Positions 28,750 through 38,008 of a stretch of 64,000 nucleotides of DNA are shown here, one piece after another. A program made the position numbers and the translations under genes. Source of the DNA: Lachnospiraceae bacterium (GTDB lineage: Bacteria; Bacillota; Clostridia; Lachnospirales; Lachnospiraceae); contig JAFUXA010000009.1 in the NCBI GenBank assembly GCA_017470985.1, positions 104,889-168,888 on the forward strand, written 5' to 3'. Each line of letters starts with the position of its first letter. The first letter of the stretch is position 1. The notes beneath the pieces are model-generated. The model saw only the letters and a list, made by a program, of their open reading frames with translations, was not told the DNA's origin and did not search any database.

Positions 28750-30555
28750 ATGGATCAAGCAAATATGAAAATAAAATTTTGTGGATTATATCAAGATGTA
28801 CATATTGCCTACGCTAATGAAATCAAGCCAGATTACGTGGGATTCGTGTTTTGGAATAAGAGTCGCAGATATGTCACTCCTTCTAAAGCAAGACAGCTTC
28901 GCCAGCAGTTGAATGCAGACATTAAAGTGGTGGGCGTATTTGTTGATGAAGATATAGAAAATGTTATTAGCCTACATGAATCAGGAATAATAGATATAGC
29001 TCAGCTCCATGGAGCAGAAGATGATACATATATTCGAAAGCTTCAGGAACATGGCATCACAGTAATAAAAGCATACGTAGTGTCAAACAATTCAGGTGCA
29101 ATTATCCAGGCTGAGAATTCCATTGCGGATTATATATTATTTGATGCAGGTAAAGGTGAAGGCAAAACCTTTGACTGGGAGTTATTAAAGGGAATTAAGA
29201 GAGAATACTTTTTGGCAGGCGGTTTGAATCTGTCCAACATCGGTGAGGTCATTGAAAATCTCAATCCATTTGCAGTGGATGTAAGTTCAGGAATTGAGAC
29301 TGATGGAGCCAAGGATAGAACAAAGATGAAACAGTTTGCGCAGATAGTCAGAGAGGATGGCAAGATGGAAGCAATAAATGGTAGATTTGGAATTCATGGT
29401 GGACAGTATATACCTGAGACATTGATGAATGCAGTGAAGGAACTTGAGGAGGCTTACAATTATTACAAAAATGATCCTCAGTTTAATGCTGAGCTGACAG
29501 AACTTCTCAATGAATATGCTAATCGTCCAAGCAGATTATATTATGCCAAGAAAATGTCAGAGGACTTAGGCGGGGCCAAAATATATCTCAAGCGTGAGGA
29601 CTTAAATCATACAGGAGCACACAAGATTAATAATGTACTAGGCCAGGCTTTGCTTGCCAAGAAAATGGGCAAGACCAGACTGATTGCTGAGACTGGTGCC
29701 GGACAACATGGTGTGGCAACAGCAACGGCAGCAGCGCTTATGGGCATGGAATGTGTGGTTTTCATGGGAGAGGAAGATACCAAGAGACAGGCTTTGAATG
29801 TATATAGAATGCGTCTTCTTGGAGCAGAGGTTATTCCTGTTACAAGTGGAACTGCAACTCTCAAAGACGCAGTGTCAGAGGCCATGAGAGAATGGACTAA
29901 TCGAATTGATGATACCCATTATTGCCTTGGGTCAGTGATGGGTCCACATCCGTTCCCTACAATTGTCAGAGATTTCCAGGCGGTAATTTCCAAGGAAATC
30001 AAGGAGCAGATTGTGGAGAAGGAAGGTAGACTTCCAGATGCTGTAATAGCCTGCGTGGGAGGTGGCTCTAATGCCATTGGAACATTTTACAATTTCATCG
30101 AGGATGAAGGCGTGAAACTCATCGGTTGCGAGGCGGCAGGCCGAGGAATAGATACCTATGAGACTGCGGCTACGGTAAATACTGGAACTGTGGGAATATT
30201 TCACGGCATGAAATCATATTTCTGCCAGGATGAATATGGTCAGATTGCTCCTGTATATTCGATTTCAGCAGGACTTGATTATCCGGGAGTTGGCCCGGAG
30301 CACGCCTACTTACATGATATAGGAAGAGCTGAGTATGTGCCGATTACAGATGAAGAGGCGGTAAATGCCTTTGAATATTTATCACGAACCGAGGGCATAA
30401 TTCCGGCAATCGAGAGTAGCCATGCCATAGCTTATGCTATGAAGTTGGCGCCTCAGATGGATTCTGATCAGATTATAGTGGTTACAGTATCTGGCAGAGG
30501 TGACAAGGATTGCGCTGCCATTGCACGATATAGAGGAGAAGACATACATGAGTAG
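28750..30555 (+). CDS. trpFB: Bifunctional phosphoribosylanthranilate isomerase / tryptophan synthase beta (TrpF-TrpB fusion)
   Basis: One 601-residue frame joins two enzymes. Residues 1 to ~204 are TrpF (IKFCGL with the catalytic Cys, [17 protein letters not shown], and [14 protein letters not shown] with the general-acid Asp). Residues from ~206 are a complete TrpB ([19 protein letters not shown] Lys292 in [34 protein letters not shown]). The join is [10 protein letters not shown]. An in-frame ATG at 29365, with GAGG eight bases upstream, could also start free TrpB. The fusion's own start has only a distant, weak SD and lies right after the repeat array. It overlaps trpA by 8 bases. Confidence 0.93.
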   Translation: MDQANMKIKFCGLYQDVHIAYANEIKPDYVGFVFWNKSRRYVTPSKARQLRQQLNADIKVVGVFVDEDIENVISLHESGIIDIAQLHGAEDDTYIRKLQEHGITVIKAYVVSNNSGAIIQAENSIADYILFDAGKGEGKTFDWELLKGIKREYFLAGGLNLSNIGEVIENLNPFAVDVSSGIETDGAKDRTKMKQFAQIVREDGKMEAINGRFGIHGGQYIPETLMNAVKELEEAYNYYKNDPQFNAELTELLNEYANRPSRLYYAKKMSEDLGGAKIYLKREDLNHTGAHKINNVLGQALLAKKMGKTRLIAETGAGQHGVATATAAALMGMECVVFMGEEDTKRQALNVYRMRLLGAEVIPVTSGTATLKDAVSEAMREWTNRIDDTHYCLGSVMGPHPFPTIVRDFQAVISKEIKEQIVEKEGRLPDAVIACVGGGSNAIGTFYNFIEDEGVKLIGCEAAGRGIDTYETAATVNTGTVGIFHGMKSYFCQDEYGQIAPVYSISAGLDYPGVGPEHAYLHDIGRAEYVPITDEEAVNAFEYLSRTEGIIPAIESSHAIAYAMKLAPQMDSDQIIVVTVSGRGDKDCAAIARYRGEDIHE

Positions 30556-31318
30556 AATATCAGAAGCATTTAACAGAGGTCACAAGGTCTTTATTCCTTT
30601 TGTGACATGTGGAGATCCGGATTTGGATACCACCCGGGCTATAGTGAAAGAGATGGCGGCAAATGGTGCAGATATTATTGAGCTCGGAATACCATTTTCC
30701 GATCCTACAGCAGAGGGGCCTGTAATTCAGGAAGCCAATATAAGAGCTCTGTCAAATAATATTACAACTGATGATGTAATGAATATGGTGGCTGAGTTGA
30801 GAAAAGATGTGGATGTGGCACTTGTATTTATGACATATGCCAATGTGGTTTTCTCATACGGCATTGAACGATTTGTATCAAGATGCGCTGATATTGGAAT
30901 TGATGGAATTATCTTGCCGGATGTACCTTTTGAGGAGAAGCGGGAATTTGATGATATATGTCAGAAGTATCAGGTGGATTTCATATCAATGATTGCACCG
31001 ACTTCTGAGGATAGAATAGATATGATTGCCAAGGAAGCCAGAGGTTTCATTTATGTGGTATCAAGCCTTGGAGTAACAGGGGAGAGAAGCAAGTTAAGTG
31101 GAAATATTGCAAGCCTGGTGGACAGAGTGCGAACTAATACTGATGTGCCTTGCGCAGTGGGATTCGGAATATCTACTCCTGAGCAGGCGGCGGAGATGGC
31201 GAGAATATCGGACGGAGCTATTGTAGGCTCAGCCATTGTGCGCATGATTGCCAAGTATGGCAAGGATGCTCCAGTGGAGGTTGGCAAATATGTGAAATCC
31301 ATGAAGGAAGCTTATTGA
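30548..31318 (+). CDS. trpA: Tryptophan synthase alpha chain
   Basis: About 256 residues, the indole-glycerol-phosphate lyase subunit that pairs with TrpB. It shows [15 protein letters not shown], the catalytic Glu in [19 protein letters not shown], the Asp in [27 protein letters not shown] and [12 protein letters not shown]. The ATG at 30548 overlaps the trpFB stop by 8 bases, implying translational coupling. A longer frame to 30500 lies inside trpB and is rejected. Confidence 0.95.
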   Translation: MSRISEAFNRGHKVFIPFVTCGDPDLDTTRAIVKEMAANGADIIELGIPFSDPTAEGPVIQEANIRALSNNITTDDVMNMVAELRKDVDVALVFMTYANVVFSYGIERFVSRCADIGIDGIILPDVPFEEKREFDDICQKYQVDFISMIAPTSEDRIDMIAKEARGFIYVVSSLGVTGERSKLSGNIASLVDRVRTNTDVPCAVGFGISTPEQAAEMARISDGAIVGSAIVRMIAKYGKDAPVEVGKYVKSMKEAY

Positions 31319-31340
31319 TATTTATCATAGGAGAGAAGGT

Positions 31341-32906
31341 ATGTATCCAAGTATAGAAGCCGTCATTGAATTGGCGAAGACACGTAAATACAAGAGAATG
31401 CCGGTGGCTATAGAGATGTTGTCAGACGGTATTACTACTATTGAAGCAGTGCGCCGACTTAGAGAGACATCGAAGCAGTGTTATATCTTAGAGAGTGCCG
31501 GGCAGAACGAGACCTGGGGGAGATACTCTTTTCTAGGATTTAATCCTATACTTGAGGTGACCTGTCAGGATGGTGATGTGTCTGTTAAGAGAAATGATTC
31601 AGATGGTAAGACCTTGCTTCAATCCTATGAGGTTACCCATCCGGGAGAGGTGATTCGTGACATCGTTGATCGTTATCTAAGTCCGACTATAGAGGGAATG
31701 CCTACATTTACCGGTGGACTGGTAGGATATTTCTCATATGACTATATCAGATACAGTGAGCCCAAGCTCAAGCTTGAAAGCCATGGTGATGACGACTTCA
31801 AGGACATGGACTTGATGCTGTTCAATGATGTTATCGCATTTGATAACTTCAAGCAGAAGATATATCTCATAACCGGTATTATGCTGGAGGAGGATTCTCT
31901 GGATTTACAACAGAATTCTATTCATGAGTCAGAGGCGGGATGTTTGCATAAAGAAATGCAGGATTTCGAGATAAAGCAGAAATATAATGAAGCTCGCACT
32001 CGTTTAAATGATATTATGAAAATCTTAAATGATGGTGCATCCAGACATTTTGAACCTCTATGCCTGAAATCTGAAATTGTTCCCCGATTTAATGAGGAGC
32101 AATATTGCCAGATGGTTCGAAAGGCCAAGGACTACATCAAGGCCGGAGATATATTTCAGGTGGTTTTATCCAATCCCCTTAGCTGCGAGGCTTCCGGAAG
32201 TTTGTTCGATGTCTATAGACTATTAAGAGCACAGAATCCTTCCCCTTACATGTTTTATTTCTCCAGCGATGATATAGAGATAGCAGGAGCTTCTCCAGAG
32301 ACACTGGTAAAGGTTGAGAGCGGCTGCGTAAGCACATTCCCTCTGGCAGGAACCAGACCTAGAGGTGAGACTCCGGAGATTGATAAGCAACTGGAGAAGG
32401 ATCTCTTATCTGATGAGAAGGAACTGGCTGAGCACAATATGTTGGTGGATCTGGGGAGAAATGATATTGGCAAAATCGCTGAGATTGGTTCAGTGAAAGT
32501 TGACAAATATATGGAGATAGAGCGATTCTCCCATGTAATGCATATAGGTTCAACTGTTGTTGGAAAGCTGGCAGGCGATAAGGATGCGATAGATGCAGTT
32601 GATGCCATCTTGCCGGCAGGTACATTGTCAGGCGCACCGAAGTTTAGAGCATGTGAGATTATAGAGGAGTTAGAGCAGAGTAAGCGCGGAATATATGGAG
32701 GCGCTCTGGGATATATAGATTTCACAGGAAACCTGGATGTGTGCATCGCTATTCGCCTGGCATATAAGTTGCAAGATAGATTATACATCCGCTCTGGAGC
32801 AGGAATTGTATATGATTCTGTTCCTGAAAAGGAGGCGGCAGAATGTATTAACAAGGCTCGTGCTGTGGTAAATGCTGTCATGGAAGCTGACGGTGGATTG
32901 TTGTAG
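31341..32906 (+). CDS. trpE: Anthranilate synthase component I
   Basis: A 521-residue chorismate-using enzyme. The N-terminal tryptophan-binding LES motif is present (CYILESAGQNETWGRYSFLG), which implies feedback inhibition. The catalytic half has IFQVVLSNPLSC, LAGTRPRGETPE, VDLGRNDIGKI, HVMHIGSTV, ILPAGTLSGAPK and RSGAGIVYDSVPEKE. It works with TrpG, whose gene follows 17 bases later. Its position after trpA, not at the head of the operon, is atypical. Confidence 0.95.
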   Translation: MYPSIEAVIELAKTRKYKRMPVAIEMLSDGITTIEAVRRLRETSKQCYILESAGQNETWGRYSFLGFNPILEVTCQDGDVSVKRNDSDGKTLLQSYEVTHPGEVIRDIVDRYLSPTIEGMPTFTGGLVGYFSYDYIRYSEPKLKLESHGDDDFKDMDLMLFNDVIAFDNFKQKIYLITGIMLEEDSLDLQQNSIHESEAGCLHKEMQDFEIKQKYNEARTRLNDIMKILNDGASRHFEPLCLKSEIVPRFNEEQYCQMVRKAKDYIKAGDIFQVVLSNPLSCEASGSLFDVYRLLRAQNPSPYMFYFSSDDIEIAGASPETLVKVESGCVSTFPLAGTRPRGETPEIDKQLEKDLLSDEKELAEHNMLVDLGRNDIGKIAEIGSVKVDKYMEIERFSHVMHIGSTVVGKLAGDKDAIDAVDAILPAGTLSGAPKFRACEIIEELEQSKRGIYGGALGYIDFTGNLDVCIAIRLAYKLQDRLYIRSGAGIVYDSVPEKEAAECINKARAVVNAVMEADGGLL

Positions 32907-32923
32907 GTGATAGGAGATTTGAA

Positions 32924-33490
32924 ATGATTTTATTGATAGATAATTATGATAGTTTCTCTTACAATTTATATCAGCTCATTGGCGAGATACAACCGGATAT
33001 TTGTGTTGTGAGAAATGATGAGATAACCATAAATGAAATAGAACAGATGAAGCCGACTCACATTATTATCTCCCCGGGGCCAGGCAAACCTTCGGATGCC
33101 GGAATCTGTGAGGAAGTTATCAAATATTTCGCAGGGCAAATACCCATACTAGGAGTTTGTCTCGGACATCAGGCTATTTGTGAGACATATGGTGCTACAG
33201 TTGGAGCTGCAAAGGAGCTGGTTCACGGGAAGCAACATGAGGTGGTTATAGACAATATTAATCCGATATTTGCAGGATTGTCGGAGACTATAAATGTGGC
33301 CAGATACCATTCTCTTGCCGCCTGGGCCGATACCATGCCAGAGAATCTGCACATCATTGCACACACTGTGGATGGAGAGGTGATGGCAGTGTGTCATACC
33401 ATTCACAAGATATATGGTTTGCAATTTCATCCTGAGTCAATTCTCACACCGGATGGAAGAACTATAATCAGTAATTTCCTGAAGCTATAA
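32924..33490 (+). CDS. trpG: Anthranilate synthase component II (glutamine amidotransferase)
   Basis: A 188-residue class I glutamine amidotransferase that supplies ammonia to TrpE. It has IDNYDSFSYNL at the N-terminus, ISPGPGKPSDAG, the nucleophile Cys in ILGVCLGHQAI and the His-Glu pair in GLQFHPESILTPDG. The small size and the GHQ..YGA pattern fit TrpG or PabA; adjacency to trpE favours TrpG, although the protein may also serve folate synthesis. It is the last gene of the operon. Confidence 0.93.
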   Translation: MILLIDNYDSFSYNLYQLIGEIQPDICVVRNDEITINEIEQMKPTHIIISPGPGKPSDAGICEEVIKYFAGQIPILGVCLGHQAICETYGATVGAAKELVHGKQHEVVIDNINPIFAGLSETINVARYHSLAAWADTMPENLHIIAHTVDGEVMAVCHTIHKIYGLQFHPESILTPDGRTIISNFLKL

Positions 33491-33500
33491 AATAGATAAT

Positions 33501-33525
33501 GTGCAAATTTAATCAAATAGTGCAC
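33501..33525. promoter_or_regulatory. Candidate AraC-type site (GTGCAAATTTAATC) upstream of the regulator gene
   Basis: GTGCAAATTTAATC at 33501-33514 is the reverse complement of GATTAAATTTGCAC, closely matching GGTTGAATTTGCAA (34592-34605) and GATTGAATTTGCAC (34662-34675) on the far side of the araC gene. A half-copy GTGCAC follows at 33520-33525. Repetition around a regulator gene suggests an operator; binding is inferred. Confidence 0.4.
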
Positions 33526-33637
33526 AAAACCGAAACTTGAAAATTGTCAGATACTGACAAAAATGATTGAATATAAGCAAAAAATGTACAAAAAATGCAT
33601 TTTTTACTTATAATTAAGTTCGGTGGGGGTGTTTATT

Positions 33638-34573
33638 ATGGCACAGGAAAAGAAGAAAATAGAATTTAGATATTATAATATTCCAGCAGGGGAATATGTG
33701 CTTCCGAAGATAGGTAAAGGATGGGAGCAGGAGTACGGACTGGGATATCATGGCATGTTGCACTTTCATAATTACATGGAAATAGGCTATTGTTATCACG
33801 GTGACGGAACTTTGGATATAGAGGATAGACAGTATCATTATGGGGACAATATGTTTACCATAATTCCGGCAAATATGCCTCATACAACTGAGTCTAAAGC
33901 TGGAAATATCTGCAAGTGGGAATTTCTCTTTATAGATATTGATGAGTTTATCAGAAATGAGATGGTTTCCAACGATCTTTCAGCAGACGAAGTTATTCGT
34001 ATTGTAAATAAGCGCGGTACCCTCAAGACCGAAGCGAATCACCCTGCCATGGCTAAGCTTGTGAGAAATATTATTGAGGAGTGCAGAAATAATGCGATGT
34101 ACTCCAATATGAGTATCAAAGGATACCTGATGGCACTTGTTATTGAGATTTTAAGACTTGATGATGAGAGGGGAAAAGCTCATAAAAACATGAGACTTAC
34201 CCGTCATATTGATGGTGCTATAAAGTATGTGGATGAGCATTACAAGGAAGACATCAAGATTGAGAAAATGGCCAAAGTATGCGGTCTGAGTGAAAGTCAT
34301 TTCCGCAGAATATTTGAGGAAAGCATGAATATGAAGCCGGCGGATTATATCAATATGATCCGTATTCAGAAGGCTTGTTCTCTTATTAAGAAAGAGGATA
34401 TATCAATGGAGGATGTAGGTTTTAGAGTTGGTTATCAGACTCCGTCTACATTTAATAGAAATTTCAAGAAAATCACTGGTATGAGTCCTTATCAGTGGAA
34501 ATCTAAGTCAAGTAAATGGGAAAATCTGCAGATGCAGTTCAACATCAGTGCCAGAAAAGGATGGGAAGCATAA
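33638..34573 (+). CDS. AraC-family transcriptional regulator with cupin sensor
   Basis: About 311 residues. The N-terminal cupin (MLHFHNYMEIGYCYHGDGTLDI, IPANMPHTTES) is likely to bind a sugar, and the C-terminal double helix-turn-helix contains KMAKVCGLSESHFRRIFEES and VGFRVGYQTPSTFNRNFKKITGMSPYQW. A GTG at 33623 is in frame, but the ATG at 33638 sits behind GGTGGGGGTG. It lies upstream of an ABC sugar importer and beta-galactosidase, so it is probably their activator. Confidence 0.9.
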   Translation: MAQEKKKIEFRYYNIPAGEYVLPKIGKGWEQEYGLGYHGMLHFHNYMEIGYCYHGDGTLDIEDRQYHYGDNMFTIIPANMPHTTESKAGNICKWEFLFIDIDEFIRNEMVSNDLSADEVIRIVNKRGTLKTEANHPAMAKLVRNIIEECRNNAMYSNMSIKGYLMALVIEILRLDDERGKAHKNMRLTRHIDGAIKYVDEHYKEDIKIEKMAKVCGLSESHFRRIFEESMNMKPADYINMIRIQKACSLIKKEDISMEDVGFRVGYQTPSTFNRNFKKITGMSPYQWKSKSSKWENLQMQFNISARKGWEA

Positions 34574-34591
34574 GGGTTTCCTGTTTTATAT

Positions 34592-34675
34592 GGTTGAATT
34601 TGCAATATTTATGATTGAATTGATTGGAAAGTCCGTAATTACTGAGGTTACGGGCTTTTTTGATTGAATTTGCAC
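34592..34675. promoter_or_regulatory. Two more copies of the candidate AraC site
   Basis: GGTTGAATTTGCAA (34592-34605) and GATTGAATTTGCAC (34662-34675) are repeated with 70-base spacing, flanking the terminator at 34629-34662 and upstream of the ABC transporter promoter region. They match an inverted copy at 33501-33514. Confidence 0.45.
34629..34662 (+). terminator. Terminator after araC-type gene
   Basis: Ten-base arms AAGTCCGTAA and TTACGGGCTT around TTACTGAGG, then TTTTT. Confidence 0.88.
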
Positions 34676-34717
34676 ATTTTTGGAATAAAAGTACGCACTA
34701 TTTTTCAAACGAAGATA

Positions 34718-34765
34718 TATAATAATGCACATGTAAAGAAACATATTTATTGGTTTTATGTGCAT
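34718..34765 (+). promoter_or_regulatory. Putative -10 and inverted repeat upstream of the ABC transporter operon
   Basis: TATAAT at 34718-34723 is a likely -10; no convincing -35 is seen, as expected for an activator-dependent promoter. ATGCACAT (34725-34732) and ATGTGCAT (34758-34765) are perfect inverted arms in the likely 5' leader, 65 bases before the gene start. Confidence 0.45.
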
Positions 34766-34829
34766 ATTATACAAATGCAAGGGGCGCATTTGGGCACCAA
34801 AGCCAAAGCAAAAAGGAGGGTTTTCTATT

Positions 34830-36149
34830 ATGAAAAAAAGGTTTCTATCATTGTTGCTGGTAGGAGTACTTGCAACATCATCACTCTTGATGACAGGATG
34901 CTCAAAGGGAGGAGATTCTGCTAGCTCAGGAGACAGCGAGCACAAGCTTACAGTTTCAGCTTGGGATGAGAGCTTCAACCAGCCAGCACTTGAGGCTGCA
35001 GCAGCTGCTTACAAGGCACAGGTTGATCCAGACTTCGAGTTAGAGCTTAACATGGTTGGTTCATCAGAGGATGTAGAGACAGCTGTTACAACAGCAGGTT
35101 CAGCAATGGACTACAGCACATTAACAGATATTGTATTATTCCAGGATAAATACATCCAGAGATATGTAGCTGATTATCCAGATGCTTTCCAGCCATTTGA
35201 GGCAGAAGTTGATTGGTCACAGTTCCCAGAAGACAAGATTGCTTTCTCTACAGTAAGCGGAACACATTACGCAGTTCCTGTAGATAACGGTACAGTAATC
35301 GCAGCATACAGAACAGATCTTCTTGAAGAGTCAGGACATTCAATCGATGAGTTGAAGGGATGTACATGGGAGAAGTTCGATGAGATCGGTAAAGATGTAT
35401 ATGCAAAGACAGGTAAGTATCTCCTTTGCATGGATGGAGATGGCAATGATCTTCCATACATGATGCTTCAGGCAGAAGGTGTATCACAGTGGAAAGATAA
35501 TACTACACCTAATCTTGCTGAGAATGAGACATTAATCGAAGTTCTTGAGATCATTGAGAAATTACAGGATGACAACGTATTAACATTCTCTGCTGACTGG
35601 ACAGGTTACACAGATGAATTAATCAAGGGTGACAAGGTTGCCGGTGTTATCAATGGTAACTGGATCATTCCTACAATCAAGGGTGTAGAAGCTAACAGCG
35701 GTAAGTGGGGTATTACAACAATGCCAACTCTTAAGGGTGGCGATGGATATGCTACAAACGGTGGTTCTTCACTTCTTATTACAGCAAACTGCAAGAATAC
35801 AGAGCTTGCTAACAAGTTCTTAGCATTCACATTCGGTGGCGGAGATGGAGCTCAGGCTACATATGATGACGCTTTGAAGAATGGTGGTGTTGTTTCAACA
35901 TGGAGCGGAGCTGCTAATTCTGATTTCTATCAGAAGGGTGATGACTTCTTCGGTGGACAGTCAATCTACGCTGATATCGTTGAGATGGGATCACATGTTA
36001 AGGCAGTACAGGGAAGTGACTTCCACTATGCATGCCGTACACAGATTGCTACAGCAATCACAAATATCCACAATGGAACATCAGTTAAGGATGCCCTTAA
36101 AGATGCACAGTCACAGTTAGAGCAGACAATCGCTGGATCTTCTAACTAG
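34830..36149 (+). CDS. Sugar ABC transporter substrate-binding lipoprotein
   Basis: About 439 residues. A lipoprotein signal peptide (MKKRFLSLLLVGVLATSSLL) ends in the lipobox MTGC with Cys near residue 25, followed by a Ser/Gly linker (SKGGDSASSGDS). The mature part resembles family 1 extracellular solute-binding proteins (YTDELIKGDKVAGVINGNW, SSLLITANCKNTELANKFLAF). AAAGGAGGG precedes the ATG at 34830; the frame's extension to 34758 is rejected. Codon choice is more GC-rich at third positions than its neighbours, typical of a highly expressed gene. It likely delivers a galacto-oligosaccharide to the permeases downstream. Confidence 0.92.
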   Translation: MKKRFLSLLLVGVLATSSLLMTGCSKGGDSASSGDSEHKLTVSAWDESFNQPALEAAAAAYKAQVDPDFELELNMVGSSEDVETAVTTAGSAMDYSTLTDIVLFQDKYIQRYVADYPDAFQPFEAEVDWSQFPEDKIAFSTVSGTHYAVPVDNGTVIAAYRTDLLEESGHSIDELKGCTWEKFDEIGKDVYAKTGKYLLCMDGDGNDLPYMMLQAEGVSQWKDNTTPNLAENETLIEVLEIIEKLQDDNVLTFSADWTGYTDELIKGDKVAGVINGNWIIPTIKGVEANSGKWGITTMPTLKGGDGYATNGGSSLLITANCKNTELANKFLAFTFGGGDGAQATYDDALKNGGVVSTWSGAANSDFYQKGDDFFGGQSIYADIVEMGSHVKAVQGSDFHYACRTQIATAITNIHNGTSVKDALKDAQSQLEQTIAGSSN

Positions 36150-36192
36150 TCAGTAGTTTGGAGATAAGTTTCTGGACTTATGTGGAATTTTT

Positions 36193-36229
36193 GCGGGGAA
36201 TTGATATTTTTCGGTTCCCCGCTTTTTTT
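36193..36229 (+). terminator. Intra-operon terminator/attenuator after the binding-protein gene
   Basis: Arms GCGGGGAA and TTCCCCGC with a 14-base loop, followed by TTTTTTT. It lies between the binding-protein and permease genes; partial read-through would give the usual excess of binding protein over permease. Confidence 0.88.
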
Positions 36230-36273
36230 AAGAAAAATCTCATTGATTTAAGACGATAAAAGGAGGGTTAATT

Positions 36274-37167
36274 GTGAAGAAACAAAAAAGCGTCTTGGCA
36301 AAACAGCAGAGAGCTGGTTGGATATTCCTTCTTCCGGCTACATTACTGATTTTTGTCATGAGTTTCTATCCAATGATTCAGGCTTTCATTAATTCATTTA
36401 AAACTGGCCCTAGTTCTAGAATGGTATGGTCTGAACCAATATTTAAAAACTATATTAGAATGTTCCAGGATAAGATATTTCTTACTACCTTGGGCAATAC
36501 ATATCTCTACCTGATTATTCAGGTACCTATAATGTTGATTTTAGCTATTTTGCTGGCTCAACTTTTGAATAATAAGGATTTGAAATGCAGAGGTTTGTTT
36601 AGAACAATGGTATTCTTGCCATGTGCTACATCACTTGTATCATATTCTTTGATTTTCAAATCTTTATTTGCAAAAGAAGGACTTATTAATATGCTTCTTA
36701 TGAAGCTTGGATTGATTTCACAGAATATTAATTTCATCGGTGAAACCAATACAGCCAGAATGGTTATTATACTTGCGTTGATTTGGAGATGGACAGGTTA
36801 CAACATGGTATTCTATCTGGCCGGCTTGCAGAATATCGAATATTCAGTATATGAAGCTGCCAAGATTGATGGCGCCAATGGTTGGAAGACTTTCTGGCAT
36901 ATTACAGTTCCTCTTCTTCGACCAACAATCATTATGACATTTATCATGTCAATCAATGGTACATTACAGTTGTTCGATGAGTCAATGAACTTGACAAGTG
37001 GTGGTCCTGCAAATTCTACAATGACAATGTCACATTACATTTATGATAATTCCTTTGGACAGGGTGTCGGAAACTTCGGTTATTCATCAGCTATGGCCTT
37101 TTTGGTATTTATCATGGTAGCAATATTGGCATTCATCAATTTGAAAGTAGGTGATAAGCGTGACTAG
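36274..37167 (+). CDS. Sugar ABC transporter permease, MalF/UgpA type
   Basis: A 297-residue membrane protein with six expected helices. The binding-protein-dependent permease EAA loop is present as EYSVYEAAKIDGANGWKTFWHITVPLLRP, which docks on the ATPase. The start is GTG at 36274 behind AAAGGAGGG. No ATPase gene lies in this cluster, so the transporter probably borrows a shared MsmK/MalK-type ATPase encoded elsewhere. Confidence 0.92.
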   Translation: MKKQKSVLAKQQRAGWIFLLPATLLIFVMSFYPMIQAFINSFKTGPSSRMVWSEPIFKNYIRMFQDKIFLTTLGNTYLYLIIQVPIMLILAILLAQLLNNKDLKCRGLFRTMVFLPCATSLVSYSLIFKSLFAKEGLINMLLMKLGLISQNINFIGETNTARMVIILALIWRWTGYNMVFYLAGLQNIEYSVYEAAKIDGANGWKTFWHITVPLLRPTIIMTFIMSINGTLQLFDESMNLTSGGPANSTMTMSHYIYDNSFGQGVGNFGYSSAMAFLVFIMVAILAFINLKVGDKRD

Positions 37168-37990
37168 TAAAAAGAATAAATCAGCAATACAGAGACGATT
37201 GATTCCAAGTTATATTTTCCTTATCATATGGTCATTTATCTCAGTCTTTCCATTTTATTGGATGATTGTGGCTTCATCAAATTCATCATATGAGGTATCA
37301 CAGGGTAAGCTTACTTTTGGATCACATTTTATAGAGAACTTCATAAATTTGACACATGATTATAATCTGTGGGGAGCTATGGGCAACTCATTCAAATATG
37401 CAATTGCCCAGACAGTACTTTGCTTGTTTATCTGCTCTCTGGCAGGATACGGATTCGAATTGTATCATGACAAACACAAGGACAGATTGTTTGGAGTATT
37501 ACTTCTTGCAATGATGGTTCCTCAGGTTGCTACAATGATTCCTCTTTTTGTAATGATTGCCAAGATGAAGATGCTTAATACTGTAGTAGCATTCATTTTG
37601 CCTGCAATTTCAACACCATTTATGATAATGATGTTTAGACAGAATTCTAGAAACTTCCCGGTTGATATTATGGAGGCAGCTAGAATTGATGGATTAAATG
37701 AGTTCCAGATTTTCTTCCGCATGTATATGCCGGTTATGAAGTCAACTTATGCAGCAGCTGCTGTAATCAGCTTCATGAATGCTTGGAATGCATATTTGTG
37801 GCCAAAGGTAGTTATGCCAAAGTCAGAAGCACAGACAATGCCTATGCTTATTGCAGTTATTGCCGGTGGTTACTCAATTGACTACGGTAAACTTATGATG
37901 GGAGTTTTGTTCTGCTCAATTCCTACAATGATTATCTTCTTCCTGCTTCAGAAGCAGTTCGCAGAAGGTATTACTGGAGCAGTTAAATAA
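37160..37990 (+). CDS. Sugar ABC transporter permease, MalG type
   Basis: About 276 residues with six expected membrane helices and the EAA-loop DIMEAARIDGLNEFQIFFRMYMPVMK. The frame is open from 37151, but the GTG at 37160, 6 bases after AGGTG, is the likelier start. It overlaps the stop of the first permease by 8 bases. It is followed after 18 bases by the beta-galactosidase gene, so the three are one transcription unit. Confidence 0.9.
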   Translation: MTSKKNKSAIQRRLIPSYIFLIIWSFISVFPFYWMIVASSNSSYEVSQGKLTFGSHFIENFINLTHDYNLWGAMGNSFKYAIAQTVLCLFICSLAGYGFELYHDKHKDRLFGVLLLAMMVPQVATMIPLFVMIAKMKMLNTVVAFILPAISTPFMIMMFRQNSRNFPVDIMEAARIDGLNEFQIFFRMYMPVMKSTYAAAAVISFMNAWNAYLWPKVVMPKSEAQTMPMLIAVIAGGYSIDYGKLMMGVLFCSIPTMIIFFLLQKQFAEGITGAVK

Positions 37991-38008
37991 TTTAAGGAGA
38001 GTTATGAC

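Noticed and set aside
32255-32881. 208-residue minus-strand frame opposite trpE
   Set aside because: It is an antisense shadow with a serine/proline-rich, low-complexity translation and no ribosome site.
34664-34924. 86-residue open frame upstream of the binding-protein gene
   Set aside because: It spans promoter-like sequence and runs into the lipoprotein gene in another frame; no SD and no coding bias.
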